Below, piece by piece: positions 9,238 through 19,294 of a stretch of DNA of 64,000 bases. Below the pieces are notes generated by a model that was not told the DNA's origin, did not search any database, and was given only the letters and a program-made list of their open reading frames with translations. A program made the translations under genes and the position numbers. The DNA comes from an uncultured Clostridia bacterium (GTDB lineage Bacteria; Bacillota; Clostridia; Oscillospirales; Acutalibacteraceae): NCBI GenBank assembly GCA_946187325.1, contig CAMHQC010000006.1, positions 1 through 64,000 on the forward strand, written 5' to 3'. Numbering within the stretch: the first letter of the stretch is position 1; each line of letters starts with the position of its first letter.

Positions 9238-10074
9238 ATGAATAAGATAAAGCTTATAGGAATAGATTTAGACGGCACCGCCCTCAACAGCGAAAAAAAG
9301 CTTACCGAAAGGAACAAAAAGGTATTCTCTTACTGTAAAGAAAAGGGAATATACGTAGTTCCCGTTACGGGCAGACCTTATTCGGGCATTTACGAGGAAT
9401 ACAAGCGCGGTATGCTGTGCGATTACACGATTAATACCAACGGCGCGGCGGTTATGGAGGTTAAAAGCGATAAGCGTATTATCTCCCATACTATGAACGA
9501 TAAAACCTCGCTCGAGGTTATGGATATTCTCGGGAATTTCGATTGTTACTACGGTATGTTTTACGACGGTTACGGCTATTTAAAGCCGTCCGATTTAGAA
9601 AACGAGAAAAATAAGTATAAGAACACGCCCCTGTTCGAGTATATTTCACGGACGAGAAAAACCGTGGATGATCACTACGAGCTTATCAAAAAAATCCGCA
9701 AGTGCGACAATATATACGTAATCGCTAAAAACGGCAAAATACGTTCCGAAATATGCGAGTCTATCGGTAACGTGTCCGATATATATTTTACCTGTTCCGA
9801 TTATAACGACGTTGAAATCGGCGGTAACTGTTCCAAGGGCAGAACTCTTATTGAGCTTGCCGAATATCTAGGTATAGATAAAAGCGGGGTTATGGCGATA
9901 GGCGACAGCGGTAACGACATAAAAATGCTAGAATCCGCGGGAGTTTCCGTAGCTATGGAAAACGCCGACGAAAGAGTAAAGTCGGTTTGCGGTTTTGTTA
10001 CAAAGTCGTGCGAGGACAGCGGAGTCGCTTACGCTATAGAAAAAATTGTGTTTAACGGAGATAAAGTGTTGTAA
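9238..10074 (+). CDS. Cof-type HAD-IIB family hydrolase
   Basis: 'LIGIDLDGTALNSEKKLTERN', 'VMAIGDSGNDIKMLESAGVSVAMENA'. Confidence 0.92.
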   Translation: MNKIKLIGIDLDGTALNSEKKLTERNKKVFSYCKEKGIYVVPVTGRPYSGIYEEYKRGMLCDYTINTNGAAVMEVKSDKRIISHTMNDKTSLEVMDILGNFDCYYGMFYDGYGYLKPSDLENEKNKYKNTPLFEYISRTRKTVDDHYELIKKIRKCDNIYVIAKNGKIRSEICESIGNVSDIYFTCSDYNDVEIGGNCSKGRTLIELAEYLGIDKSGVMAIGDSGNDIKMLESAGVSVAMENADERVKSVCGFVTKSCEDSGVAYAIEKIVFNGDKVL

Positions 10075-10092
10075 TACACTTATGTATGTATT

Positions 10093-11532
10093 ATGGTTTA
10101 CTTAACAAATTTACTGTGGGTATTCGTAACCTTTTCCTTTTTAGGATGGCTTTTACAGTTTATCCCCGGAAGTATAAGAAAACGCAGACCTGTCAACCCG
10201 GGTTTTATAACGCTTCCGTTTTTTCCGTCGAACGGTATCGGAATGATTCTTGTTTTTATACTTTTTTACAATATTGAGAACTACTTTATCTCGTTCGTCG
10301 CTTCGGCGTTATTGTTGACTTTGTATAAATACGTTTTATCGAACATTTTTGAGCGTTCTTTCGGGTTTAAATGGAAGGATTATTCTAAAAAGCGTTTCAA
10401 TATTAACGGTTACGTAAGCGTATGGGAACCGTTCGTTTACGGAGCGGTCGGTTTTGTGTCTGTACGCTTCGTGATATGCCCCGCACTCAGTTTATTATCG
10501 GGGTTACCGTTATGGTTAGCTTTTCTTATTCCCGCGGTAATTACGGGAATGATTTTAACCGACTGTATTATCTCGCTTATAACCGTCGTTAGTCTTTGGA
10601 AAAACCTAAAAAAGATGAAAAACATCTCCGAGTTAATCGGAAAAGACAAGAGCTCTATTCCCGACAGGGAGCTTAGGAAAAGCTACGAACGGCGTATTTT
10701 AAAAAGCAAGCGTTTTAGGCTTAGACTTGTAAAAGCCTTCCCCGATATGCAGTCGCTCAATTACGAAAAACAGCTCCAGGATATAAAAAAGCAGTTCGAT
10801 ATTATTAGGGAACGTAATAACGAAACCTACGAGAGAAAAATCGAAAATGAGGTTGAAAAGCCCTTCGCTTTCGGACTTTGCTTTTCTAAGCTTTTTTGGC
10901 TGTTTTTTATCGGGAGCTTATTCGGTACTGTTTTAGAAACTGTATGGGGATTGATTATGGACGGCTGTTTCCAGATGCGCGTCGGAATGGTCGCGGGTCC
11001 GTTTATTCCCGTTTACGGCGGGGGAGCGGTCGCTATAACGCTCTGTCTTTATAAGCTCCATCGAAAAGGAGATTTAGTGGTTTACGCGGCTTCAGCCGCT
11101 ATCGGCGCTACTTTCGAGTATTTATGTTCATATTTCCAGGAGATGTTTTTGGGAACTATCAGCTGGGATTACAGCGATTCACCCTTTAACCTCGACGGAA
11201 GAACTAACCTCACTTACGCGTTGATTTGGGGATTTTTAGGGCTTGCGTGGCTGAGATACATTTACCCGTTTATGAGCCGTTTAATCGAAAAAATTCCCCA
11301 AAAGCCCGGAAGAATAATTACCGCTGTGTTGTGTGTGTTTATGGCGTTAGACGCGGTGTTTTCAGTTATAGCCGTTGTGAGAAAAAATCAGCGCGCCGAG
11401 CATATTCCGCCTAAAACCGTTATCGGCGAGACGGTGGACTATGTGTTTAACGACGATTATATGAATTTTGTATTCCCTAATATGAAAACTGCAAAAAATT
11501 TAAAAACTTATAATAAAAAGCTTGACAAATAA
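10093..11532 (+). CDS. Putative ABC transporter permease (CmpB-like), two tandem homologous halves
   Basis: 'WVFVTFSFLGWLLQFIPGSIRKRRPVNPGFITLPFFP' and 'LFGTVLETVWGLIMDGCFQMRVGMVAGPFIPVYGGGAV'. Confidence 0.75.
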   Translation: MVYLTNLLWVFVTFSFLGWLLQFIPGSIRKRRPVNPGFITLPFFPSNGIGMILVFILFYNIENYFISFVASALLLTLYKYVLSNIFERSFGFKWKDYSKKRFNINGYVSVWEPFVYGAVGFVSVRFVICPALSLLSGLPLWLAFLIPAVITGMILTDCIISLITVVSLWKNLKKMKNISELIGKDKSSIPDRELRKSYERRILKSKRFRLRLVKAFPDMQSLNYEKQLQDIKKQFDIIRERNNETYERKIENEVEKPFAFGLCFSKLFWLFFIGSLFGTVLETVWGLIMDGCFQMRVGMVAGPFIPVYGGGAVAITLCLYKLHRKGDLVVYAASAAIGATFEYLCSYFQEMFLGTISWDYSDSPFNLDGRTNLTYALIWGFLGLAWLRYIYPFMSRLIEKIPQKPGRIITAVLCVFMALDAVFSVIAVVRKNQRAEHIPPKTVIGETVDYVFNDDYMNFVFPNMKTAKNLKTYNKKLDK

Positions 11533-11603
11533 AAAACAAATGGTATAATAAATACAGTTAGTCTTTACTAACTATTGTACTAATCCCTTAAATTATTACT
11601 AAG

Positions 11604-11631
11604 ATCCCGCCTAAAAAGGCGGGATTTTAGT
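11604..11631 (+). terminator. Intrinsic terminator
   Basis: ATCCCGCCTaaaaAGGCGGGATTTTAG. Confidence 0.7.
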
Positions 11632-11677
11632 TGCTATAGAGTTTTATTTATGGTAAAATCAGACAGCAGGTGATAAT

Positions 11678-12232
11678 ATGGGATTGTTCCGTAAAAGAAA
11701 TATAAGTAAAAAGACGCTCAACGATATTAAACGTTACATAAGCGTGAATTATATTGATACTCCGGTTGCCTTCGCGGGCTCCGCTCCTAAACTCAAGAGT
11801 GAAGCGCCGCTTTGCGCGCCGTCTATGGCAGCTCCCGCTATGGATGATTTCAGCGAGGTAAAAGCCGGCAGAAATTTATCGGATATATTGGATAATCTCG
11901 ATGAGAGCTTTTGCGAGATGTTGTTTCGGAAAATCGACGAAAAGGGTATAACCGACGCCGAGTGCTATAAGAAAGCTGATATTGACCGAAAGCTTTTCTC
12001 TAAAATCCGAAGCAATCCTCTCTATAAGCCGTCCAAAAATACCGCGCTGGCTTTGGCTGTCGCCTTGGAGCTTGATTTAGACGAAACTAAAAGTCTGCTC
12101 GAAAAGGCAGGCTACGCCTTATCGCACAGCAGTAAATTCGATATTATTGTAGAATATTTTATTCTGAATAAGAATTATAATCTTATTGAAATAAATGAAG
12201 CTCTCTACGAATTTGACCAAAAGCTTCTTTAA
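11678..12232 (+). CDS. HTH-like protein partnered with downstream VWA gene
   Basis: C-terminal helix-turn-helix-like '[49 protein letters not shown]'. Confidence 0.65.
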   Translation: MGLFRKRNISKKTLNDIKRYISVNYIDTPVAFAGSAPKLKSEAPLCAPSMAAPAMDDFSEVKAGRNLSDILDNLDESFCEMLFRKIDEKGITDAECYKKADIDRKLFSKIRSNPLYKPSKNTALALAVALELDLDETKSLLEKAGYALSHSSKFDIIVEYFILNKNYNLIEINEALYEFDQKLL

Positions 12233-12336
12233 AAATGTCGCCTTATAAGCGACCATATCTGTGATTAACTCCGATATAATATAGCCGTAAGCTAAAGAAA
12301 CGCTTACGGTTATTAATATATCAGGAGGACATTAAG

Positions 12337-12936
12337 ATGAAAAACAATATCACAGAATTAGTATTTATACTCGACCGCAGCGGTTCGATGGGCGGACTTG
12401 AGAGCGACACTATCGGCGGCTTTAACTCGCTGATTGAAAAGCAGAAGAAAGAGTACGGAAAATGCTTTGTAACTACCGTTCTTTTCGATAACCATATCGA
12501 AACCATACATGACAGAGTTGAGCTTTCCGAGATAAAAAAGCTCACCGAAAAGGAGTATTATGTAAGAGGATGTACGGCGCTTGTCGACGCTATCGGATAC
12601 AGCGTATCCCATATAGAAAATATCCATAAATACGCTCGCGCGGAAGACGTTCCCGAAAACACAATGTTTGTTATAATTACCGACGGAATGGAGAACGCGA
12701 GCCGTAAATACTCGAGCGCTGAGGTAAAGAGAAAAATCAAACAGCATAAGGAAAAGGACGGCTGGGAATTTCTTTTTATCGGGGCTAATATTGACGCTGT
12801 GGAAACCGCGGGGCATTTCGGTATAGAAGAGGAAAAAGCCGTCAACTATAACGCCGACCGTGAAGGCACCGACGTTGTGTATGAGTCAGTTGCCCGGGCG
12901 GTAGGTAAGGTGAGAGCCTGTGTTCCGTTAAGCTGA
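12337..12936 (+). CDS. VWA domain-containing protein
   Basis: MIDAS 'FILDRSGSMGGLESDTIGGFN', 'VIITDGMENASRKYS'; RBS AGGAGG. Confidence 0.9.
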   Translation: MKNNITELVFILDRSGSMGGLESDTIGGFNSLIEKQKKEYGKCFVTTVLFDNHIETIHDRVELSEIKKLTEKEYYVRGCTALVDAIGYSVSHIENIHKYARAEDVPENTMFVIITDGMENASRKYSSAEVKRKIKQHKEKDGWEFLFIGANIDAVETAGHFGIEEEKAVNYNADREGTDVVYESVARAVGKVRACVPLS

Positions 12937-13056
12937 GAATGGAAAAAGGATATCAACGCCGATTTCGAAAACCGTAAATAAACTTTTAACTATATTCGCG
13001 TACAAGCATAGTATATAGTATCCGCTGAGGCGGAAATACACAAAAAGGATTTTTGT

Positions 13057-13566
13057 ATGAATACTATTAATTGCTCGTGCGGAAAACCCGATAACTGCGG
13101 TTGTTGCGGATGCTGCAAAAGCTGTCAGTTTAATCCCTGCGCGGTAACCTGCGCTCCCGTGTGTGAATTAGGCGCCGACTACGCCTATATTTACAATACC
13201 GCGGCTCAGACCGTCGCGGCGGATACAGCCGTATCTTTCTCGGGAAACGGACTGCTTTCGGGTACTATTACCCATACCGCGGGAACCGCTGAAATCGTGA
13301 TCGGTAAAACAGGCGTTTATCTTATAAACACATTCGTTTCTCCGACAGGCGCCGCTCAGTTTACGGTTTATCGTAACGGTACAGCCGTAGAGGGTTCGAC
13401 CTACGCTTCGGATACCGCCTTTGACGGTAACGTTATAATCTCCGCCCAGATAGGCGACGTGCTCACTGTCGTTAATACGGGTACAGCCGAAATGACTCTC
13501 GAAGCCGAGGGTACGGCTCCCGAAGCTGTGGTGAACGGTGCCGTGACTATTACAAGACTATTTTAA
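13057..13566 (+). CDS. Cys-rich N-terminus plus BclA/TNF-like beta domain surface or spore-type protein
   Basis: 'CSCGKPDNCGCCGCCKSCQFNPC' followed by a beta-rich domain 'VIGKTGVYLINTFVSPTGAAQFTVYRNG'. Confidence 0.55.
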   Translation: MNTINCSCGKPDNCGCCGCCKSCQFNPCAVTCAPVCELGADYAYIYNTAAQTVAADTAVSFSGNGLLSGTITHTAGTAEIVIGKTGVYLINTFVSPTGAAQFTVYRNGTAVEGSTYASDTAFDGNVIISAQIGDVLTVVNTGTAEMTLEAEGTAPEAVVNGAVTITRLF

Positions 13567-13586
13567 TTCTAAAATAGAATTAAATG

Positions 13587-13617
13587 AAACTCCGTGAATT
13601 GTTTTCGCGGAGTTTTT
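13587..13617 (+). terminator. Intrinsic terminator
   Basis: AAACTCCGTGAATTGTTTTCGCGGAGTTTTT. Confidence 0.75.
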
Positions 13618-13691
13618 GATTTTTTATTGATTATTTTACACTTTTATATTACAATGTAGGCAATAAAAAATCTACCGAAGGAGATGACTAA

Positions 13692-16040
13692 ATGAAAAAC
13701 GCAAGAAGAATTTTAAGCGTGATTCTCTGCGCTGTTTTAGTGTGTTCCGTGTTTACTGTAAGCGTCGGCGCTAAAAAGAAAGCTAAGAGTTACGTAAAAA
13801 GCGTCAGTGTGAAAAGTAAGGCTGCTATTACTATTCCCGCCGGCAAGAAAACCGCGGTAAAATCCTATAAGGTAACCGTAAAGGTTAAAGGCAATGTTTC
13901 AAAGAAATTTACCGCTAAATCGAGCCAAGCTTCCGTAGCCTCGGTAAAGGTCAGCGGTACAAAGATTAAGGTTACAGCAAAAAAAGCGGGTTCGGCTAAA
14001 ATCACCGTTACCTCTAAGGCAAAGAACGCTTTGGGTAAAAAGCTCAAAAAAACTCTGAAAATCACAGTTAAAAAGGGCTTAATTCCTGCCTCGCTTGACG
14101 AGTATTATTACGATACTCATTTGAGCTATAGTGATTATGTTGAAGGCGCGGATATGTGGGGCGGTCATACAGCCGTAGAAGAGATGATCGTTGACGCGAA
14201 CAGCAAGGCTAAGTATTACGCGGCTACCGCTGATGCTTCCGTCGCGAAAACACTTGACGGCGGAAAAGTTATCGCGTCTTCCAAAGCGGGTTCAACCAAA
14301 GCCGATATTTTCGAGAATTTAAACGGCAAGGTAAGAAAACTCGGCACAATTAAAATATCCGTTAATCGCATTGATATGGCACAAGCCGCCGAAAATGTTC
14401 TTTTGGATTACGAGGATATAGATTTTTCTAATCTTTGGATTAAAGCTAACCTTGGTAAGACGGAGTTGAATCTCAAGAACCTCTATAAGAAAGTATTCGG
14501 CGAGAAAACGAAGTTTGCCGAGAGCGACTATTCTTTCAGCTTTATTCCGGATGACGAAAAAGTAGCTTCCGTAAATAAAGACGGTGTTATCACAGGCGTT
14601 AAAAACGGCTCGACTAATATCGAGACCGGTATAGAATTTTCGGACGGCTCCAAGGACGAGGAGCGTCCCTTTGTTAACGTTTCCGGTTTCGCGATTGAAA
14701 AGGTTGACGGCTACAGTATTGATAATATCAGAGAGTTCGTAGTCGGCTTAGATACTCCCGTAGAGCTTATCGACGGCACAACCACGCCTATGATTAACTT
14801 TGATAACGCCGCTACAACTCCCGCGCTCAAGGCGGTTAAGGACGCTATCGATAAGGAGCTTGAAATGTACGGTTCAATCGGACGCGGCTTCTCCCAGAAA
14901 TCCAACCACTCGACCGATATTTATAATAGTGTAAGGGATAAGGTTATCGATTTTCTCGGAGCCGACCCCGAAACCTATACCTGCTTCTATACTAACAGCA
15001 CAACCGACGGTCTCAATAAGCTCGCTTCCGCTCTTATCACAAGCAAGAACGACATAGTGCTCACCACAAGAATTGAGCACCACGCTAACGACTTGAGCTG
15101 GCGTGAAAGAGTAAATAAAGTGCTTTACGCCGAGGTTGATGAAAAGGGCAGAGTTATTTATGAGGATCTTGAAAAATTATTAAAGAATAATAAGGTGAAA
15201 ATTGTTTCTGTTTCAGCCGCGTCAAACGTTACAGGTTACGTAAACGACGTGCACAGAGTTGCTAAGCTTGCCCATAAGTACGGCGCTCAGCTCGTAGTAG
15301 ACGGCGCTCAGATTGTCGCCCACAGAAAATTCTCTATGCTCGGCGACTTAAACGACAGCACCGATGATATCGACTATATCGCGTTCTCGGCTCATAAGAT
15401 GTATTCGCCTTACGGCGGCGGAGCAGTTGTCGGTATTACAAAGGAGCTTAATAAGCATATGCCGACCTTCTACGGCGGCGGTACAATCAAGGTTGTAGGC
15501 GATTATTGGAGCGTATACAAAAACGCCCCCGCGGCTTATGAGGCGGGATCTCCGAACTATCCCGGCGTTGTCGGCTTAGGTAAGGCGATTGACGTCCTTT
15601 CGACAGTAGGCATGGATAAAATCGAAGCTCACGAAAAGGTTCTCAACCGCAAGATTATCGACGGACTTAAAAAGCTCCCGAACGTCATTCTTTACGGTGA
15701 TACCGAGAATATCGACGACAGGGTAGGTGTTGTTACCTTTAACTTCAGCGATATTAACAGCTACTATATCTCCGAGAAGCTCTCCGAGCTCGGCGGAGTA
15801 GCCACTCGCCGCGGCGCGTTCTGCGCTCATCCTTATGTATGGCGTCTTATGGGAATATCCGATGAGAAAGCGAAAAGCTTTGAAACCTGCACCGACGTAA
15901 ATACTGCCGGAATGGTGCGTGTAAGCTTCGGAATTTATAATAATGAGGAAGATGTTGATAAGTTCTTAGAGCTTATGCCAAAGGTTATGAAAGAAGCTAT
16001 GGAGGTTCAGAAAGTCAGCCCCGCGGAACCCGCGTACTAA
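13692..16040 (+). CDS. Secreted BIG2-like domain protein fused to an aminotransferase class V / SufS-like cysteine desulfurase
   Basis: Signal peptide; PLP lysine 'DYIAFSAHKMYSPYGGG'; 'YEAGSPNYPGVVGLGKAID'; catalytic Cys loop 'ATRRGAFCAHPYVWRLMG'. Confidence 0.88.
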   Translation: MKNARRILSVILCAVLVCSVFTVSVGAKKKAKSYVKSVSVKSKAAITIPAGKKTAVKSYKVTVKVKGNVSKKFTAKSSQASVASVKVSGTKIKVTAKKAGSAKITVTSKAKNALGKKLKKTLKITVKKGLIPASLDEYYYDTHLSYSDYVEGADMWGGHTAVEEMIVDANSKAKYYAATADASVAKTLDGGKVIASSKAGSTKADIFENLNGKVRKLGTIKISVNRIDMAQAAENVLLDYEDIDFSNLWIKANLGKTELNLKNLYKKVFGEKTKFAESDYSFSFIPDDEKVASVNKDGVITGVKNGSTNIETGIEFSDGSKDEERPFVNVSGFAIEKVDGYSIDNIREFVVGLDTPVELIDGTTTPMINFDNAATTPALKAVKDAIDKELEMYGSIGRGFSQKSNHSTDIYNSVRDKVIDFLGADPETYTCFYTNSTTDGLNKLASALITSKNDIVLTTRIEHHANDLSWRERVNKVLYAEVDEKGRVIYEDLEKLLKNNKVKIVSVSAASNVTGYVNDVHRVAKLAHKYGAQLVVDGAQIVAHRKFSMLGDLNDSTDDIDYIAFSAHKMYSPYGGGAVVGITKELNKHMPTFYGGGTIKVVGDYWSVYKNAPAAYEAGSPNYPGVVGLGKAIDVLSTVGMDKIEAHEKVLNRKIIDGLKKLPNVILYGDTENIDDRVGVVTFNFSDINSYYISEKLSELGGVATRRGAFCAHPYVWRLMGISDEKAKSFETCTDVNTAGMVRVSFGIYNNEEDVDKFLELMPKVMKEAMEVQKVSPAEPAY

Positions 16041-16433
16041 GAACTGCTAAGTAATAAACCAGCCACTCTGTTTTCGCAGGGCGGCTGATTTACGTCTATG
16101 TAGCTTTAGTGTGAAAGCTTACACTATTTCAGATTAGTATTACCCGCTCAGTTGCGCGCTGCGCGCAAGAGCTATGACAATTATTATGACAGATGACGGA
16201 TTGGTGACGGATGTAATTTTTTAATCCGTCACTCAAAAAACTCAGTATTTATCAGGGTTATAACCCTTAGTGACGGATGTGACGGATTAAATCGCGGAAA
16301 CTATATAACTATAAAAAAGAATATATTTTATTATAGTTTATAAACAATAGGAAACAATGTGTCATCTGTCACTGTGTAAACGTGCAATTTTGCTTTGTCA
16401 CAGTAGGGAACACCCTCCGCGGTGTTCCGAGGC

Positions 16434-16501
16434 GGGCTTCCCCCTTTCCGCTTCACACTTACAACTCAGGGCCGGCTCAAAACTTGTTTTGAGCCGGCCC
16501 T
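16434..16501 (-). repeat. Copy 2 (inverted) of dispersed terminator-linked repeat; doubles as the glnQ-operon terminator
   Basis: GGGCCGGCTCAAAACTTGTTTTGAGCCGGCCC plus CTTCCCCC..CTTCACACTTACAACTC, the reverse complement of the 8489-8552 copy. Confidence 0.7.
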
Positions 16502-16509
16502 TGTTATAA

Positions 16510-17259
16510 TTATAAAACTTTCTTTAAAAAGTCCTGAGTACGCTCGTTTTGCGGATTACCGAAAATCTGCTCGGGAGTACCTTCTTCCTTAATTCCGCCG
16601 TCAGCCATAAACAGCACTCTGTCGGAAACCTCTCTCGCGAATCCCATCTCGTGAGTTACGACTACCATAGTCATACCCTCTTTAGCGAGTTCCTTCATAA
16701 CGTCGAGAACTTCGCCTACCATCTCGGGATCGAGCGCCGAGGTCGGTTCGTCGAAAAGCATAATATCGGGGTTCATAGCGAGCGCTCTCGCTATAGCGAC
16801 GCGCTGCTGCTGTCCGCCCGAAAGCTCTCCTGGGTAAGCGGACGCCTTATCCGCTAAGCCTACGCGCTCTAAAAGCTGCATAGCTTTTTTCTCCGCCTCT
16901 AACGGCTTCATTTTTTTTAGCTCAACGGGAGCCATCATAATGTTTTTCTTAACCGTCATATTGGGGAAGAGGTTGAACTGCTGGAATACCATTCCGATAT
17001 TCTCTCTAACCTTATTTATATTGACTTTTTTATCGGTTATATCGTAACCGTCCACAATAATTTTACCCGAAGTAAGCTCCTCAAGCTTATTAAGACATCT
17101 TAAAAATGTACTTTTACCCGAACCCGACGGGCCGATTACACATACAACCTCGCCCTCGTGAATAACGGCGTCTACGCCTTTAAGAACTTCGTTATCTTCG
17201 AAATACTTATGAAGGTTGGTTACAACAATTTTTTCGTCGGATTTATTAGTATTACTCAT
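16510..17259 (-). CDS. Amino acid ABC transporter ATP-binding protein (GlnQ-type)
   Basis: Walker [10 protein letters not shown], signature [15 protein letters not shown], '[19 protein letters not shown]'. Confidence 0.95.
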   Translation of the reverse strand: MSNTNKSDEKIVVTNLHKYFEDNEVLKGVDAVIHEGEVVCVIGPSGSGKSTFLRCLNKLEELTSGKIIVDGYDITDKKVNINKVRENIGMVFQQFNLFPNMTVKKNIMMAPVELKKMKPLEAEKKAMQLLERVGLADKASAYPGELSGGQQQRVAIARALAMNPDIMLFDEPTSALDPEMVGEVLDVMKELAKEGMTMVVVTHEMGFAREVSDRVLFMADGGIKEEGTPEQIFGNPQNERTQDFLKKVL

Positions 17260-17262
17260 ATG

Positions 17263-17940
17263 TTATTTCTTCCCTTCGTATTTAAGCTTTTTTTCTATAT
17301 GATTCGAAAGCAGCATAAGTAACGAGATTATCGCCAGATACATCAGCGCTACTATCGAATATGTCTCGAAATATACGAAGGTCGAGCCTACGTACTGCTG
17401 GGCTTTGTTTACAACCTCAGCCATACCGATTACCGTGAGGATAGAAGTATCCTTAATAGTAATGATAAACTGGTTTACAAGGGAAGGAACCGAGAACTTG
17501 AACGCCTGCGGTAAGATTACCTTTCTCATTGTTTTTGATTTCGATAATCCGAGCGAACGCGCCGCCTCGCTCTGTCCCTTGGGCACAGCCATAATACCAC
17601 CGCGGTAAATCTCTGCTAAGTAAGCGCCAGCGTTCAGCGACAGGGTAATTATACCCGCTGTAACCGCGTCGAAGCGGAAGCTCGGAATAACTACCTGAAT
17701 CAACTGGGGAACGCCTAAGAATATGATTAACGCTTGTACGAGCATAGGCGTTCCTCGGATAATCCAAATATACACGCCCGCTATAGCGCGCGGTACGACG
17801 TTTTTCGACATCTTCATCAGACAAATAAAAAGTCCGATTATCATTCCTATCGCGATAGAAGCCAGCGAAACAAGCGCGGTCAGCTTTAGACCGTCCAGTA
17901 AAAGCGGCATCGCTTCGTTAAAAACTCTGCTAAAATCCAT
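17263..17940 (-). CDS. Amino acid ABC transporter permease (His/Glu/Gln/Arg family)
   Basis: 'EAARSLGLSKSKTMRKVILPQAFKFSVPSLVNQFIITIKDTSI'. Confidence 0.95.
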   Translation of the reverse strand: MDFSRVFNEAMPLLLDGLKLTALVSLASIAIGMIIGLFICLMKMSKNVVPRAIAGVYIWIIRGTPMLVQALIIFLGVPQLIQVVIPSFRFDAVTAGIITLSLNAGAYLAEIYRGGIMAVPKGQSEAARSLGLSKSKTMRKVILPQAFKFSVPSLVNQFIITIKDTSILTVIGMAEVVNKAQQYVGSTFVYFETYSIVALMYLAIISLLMLLSNHIEKKLKYEGKK

Positions 17941-18031
17941 TATACAACAACTGCCTTACATAAATTCAGCACGATAAGAAACCTATCATGCTGAATAAAA
18001 ATTTTCAACTTTTAAACTTAGCTAAACCGAA

Positions 18032-18820
18032 TTAATAACCGTATTTAGCGAGGATTTTCTTTAACTCGCCGCTCTTTTTGATGTTAGCTAAACCTGCGTC
18101 AAATTTCTCGAGAAGCTCGGAATTCTGACCTTTTTTAACCGCGAAGCCATAGCCTTTTACGTTAAAGGGCTTGTCGTTAACCATCTCGAGTTTAACCTCG
18201 CCTGTCTTAATTGAGTAAGCGATTACCGAGAAATCCTCGAAGCAAGCAATATCTACGCCTGTCTTAACCGCCTGATACATAGAGGGAGAATCCTTATAGT
18301 AGTTGATAGAGAATCCGTACTTATCCTTAACGGACTCAGCGTAATCTTTACCGGCAGTGCCGTTTTTAACAGCTACGGATTTACCCTTAAGGTCGTCCGT
18401 CTTTGTGCCTTTCTTAGCTACGATAACCTGACCGTCCTCGAAGTAGGGCTTAGAGAAATCAAAAGTTTTCTTTCTCTCGTCGTTAATAGTCATACCCGCG
18501 ATCATAGCGTCAGCCTGTCCCGACTGTACAGCGCCCATCGAAGCGTCGAAGCCTTCGTTGTGCATATCGTATTTAAAGCCCTGATCCTTGGCGACAGCTT
18601 CCATAATATCCATATCTACGCCGACATATTTCTTTGTCTTAGCATCGAGATACTCGAAAGGAGCGAACGCGTTATCTGAATAAATAACGTATGTCTTATC
18701 CGCCTTTTTGTCAGCAGCCCCGCTTGCGGTTGAGCCTGAGTTAGAGCTTGAGCAACCCGCGAACACGCAGATTGACGCAACCATTAACGCAACAAGTGTT
18801 ATTGATAAAAATCTTTTCAT
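18032..18820 (-). CDS. Amino acid ABC transporter substrate-binding lipoprotein
   Basis: Lipobox VFAGCSSS; SBP_bac_3 pattern. Confidence 0.95.
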   Translation of the reverse strand: MKRFLSITLVALMVASICVFAGCSSSNSGSTASGAADKKADKTYVIYSDNAFAPFEYLDAKTKKYVGVDMDIMEAVAKDQGFKYDMHNEGFDASMGAVQSGQADAMIAGMTINDERKKTFDFSKPYFEDGQVIVAKKGTKTDDLKGKSVAVKNGTAGKDYAESVKDKYGFSINYYKDSPSMYQAVKTGVDIACFEDFSVIAYSIKTGEVKLEMVNDKPFNVKGYGFAVKKGQNSELLEKFDAGLANIKKSGELKKILAKYGY

Positions 18821-18904
18821 TATTTACCTCTCCTTTAGTACATAATAACACCAAATTATTATATATTATATAAATATTTTTGTCAATCATTACTTAACCT
18901 AACG

Positions 18905-19069
18905 TCGAATTATTTTAGATTATGTGAATTATAGCCGGCTTTTGCCGGCCGGTAGAAAAGAACCTGCATAAAAAGTGAAAAAAGATTGTAATACGCGAAA
19001 GAGCGGGCTTTAAACCGCAAACGAGCGAACTGCTTTTTACCCTCGGCTTTAAGTCCTGCCTCCGCAACC
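18905..19069 (-). repeat. tRNA-tail mirror unit F2 (fMet locus), degenerate
   Basis: Starts with inverted tRNA-fMet 3' end TTAAGTCCTGCCTCCGCAACC (19049-19069); follows a second copy of the tail plus terminator. Confidence 0.55.
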
Positions 19070-19117
19070 TTTATGTAAAGTAAAAAAAGGTATCCCATTT
19101 GGAATACCTTTTTGATT

Positions 19118-19294
19118 GGTTGCGGAGACATAGTTCTATCTCCGGAAAATACCTGCCTCGCCTTTTACGGCTTGTTTAGGGGATAGTTTCATCTGCGCGG
19201 CGGTCTAAAAACGCTTACCCGAAGCGTTTTTACCTTCGATTTTCGCTGACGCTTAAATCTCGGTACGACCTGTTCAAGTCCTGCCTCCGCAACC
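19118..19294 (-). repeat. tRNA-tail mirror unit F1 (fMet locus)
   Basis: Bounded by GGTTGCGGAGA (19118-19128) and inverted TTCAAGTCCTGCCTCCGCAACC (19273-19294); contains hairpin TAAAAACGCTT..AAGCGTTTTTA and AAACAAGCCGTAAAAGG. Confidence 0.6.

Noticed and set aside
10086-10277. 63-aa ORF overlapping the CmpB-like permease in another frame
   Set aside because: No independent RBS or conserved features; the larger frame is clearly coding
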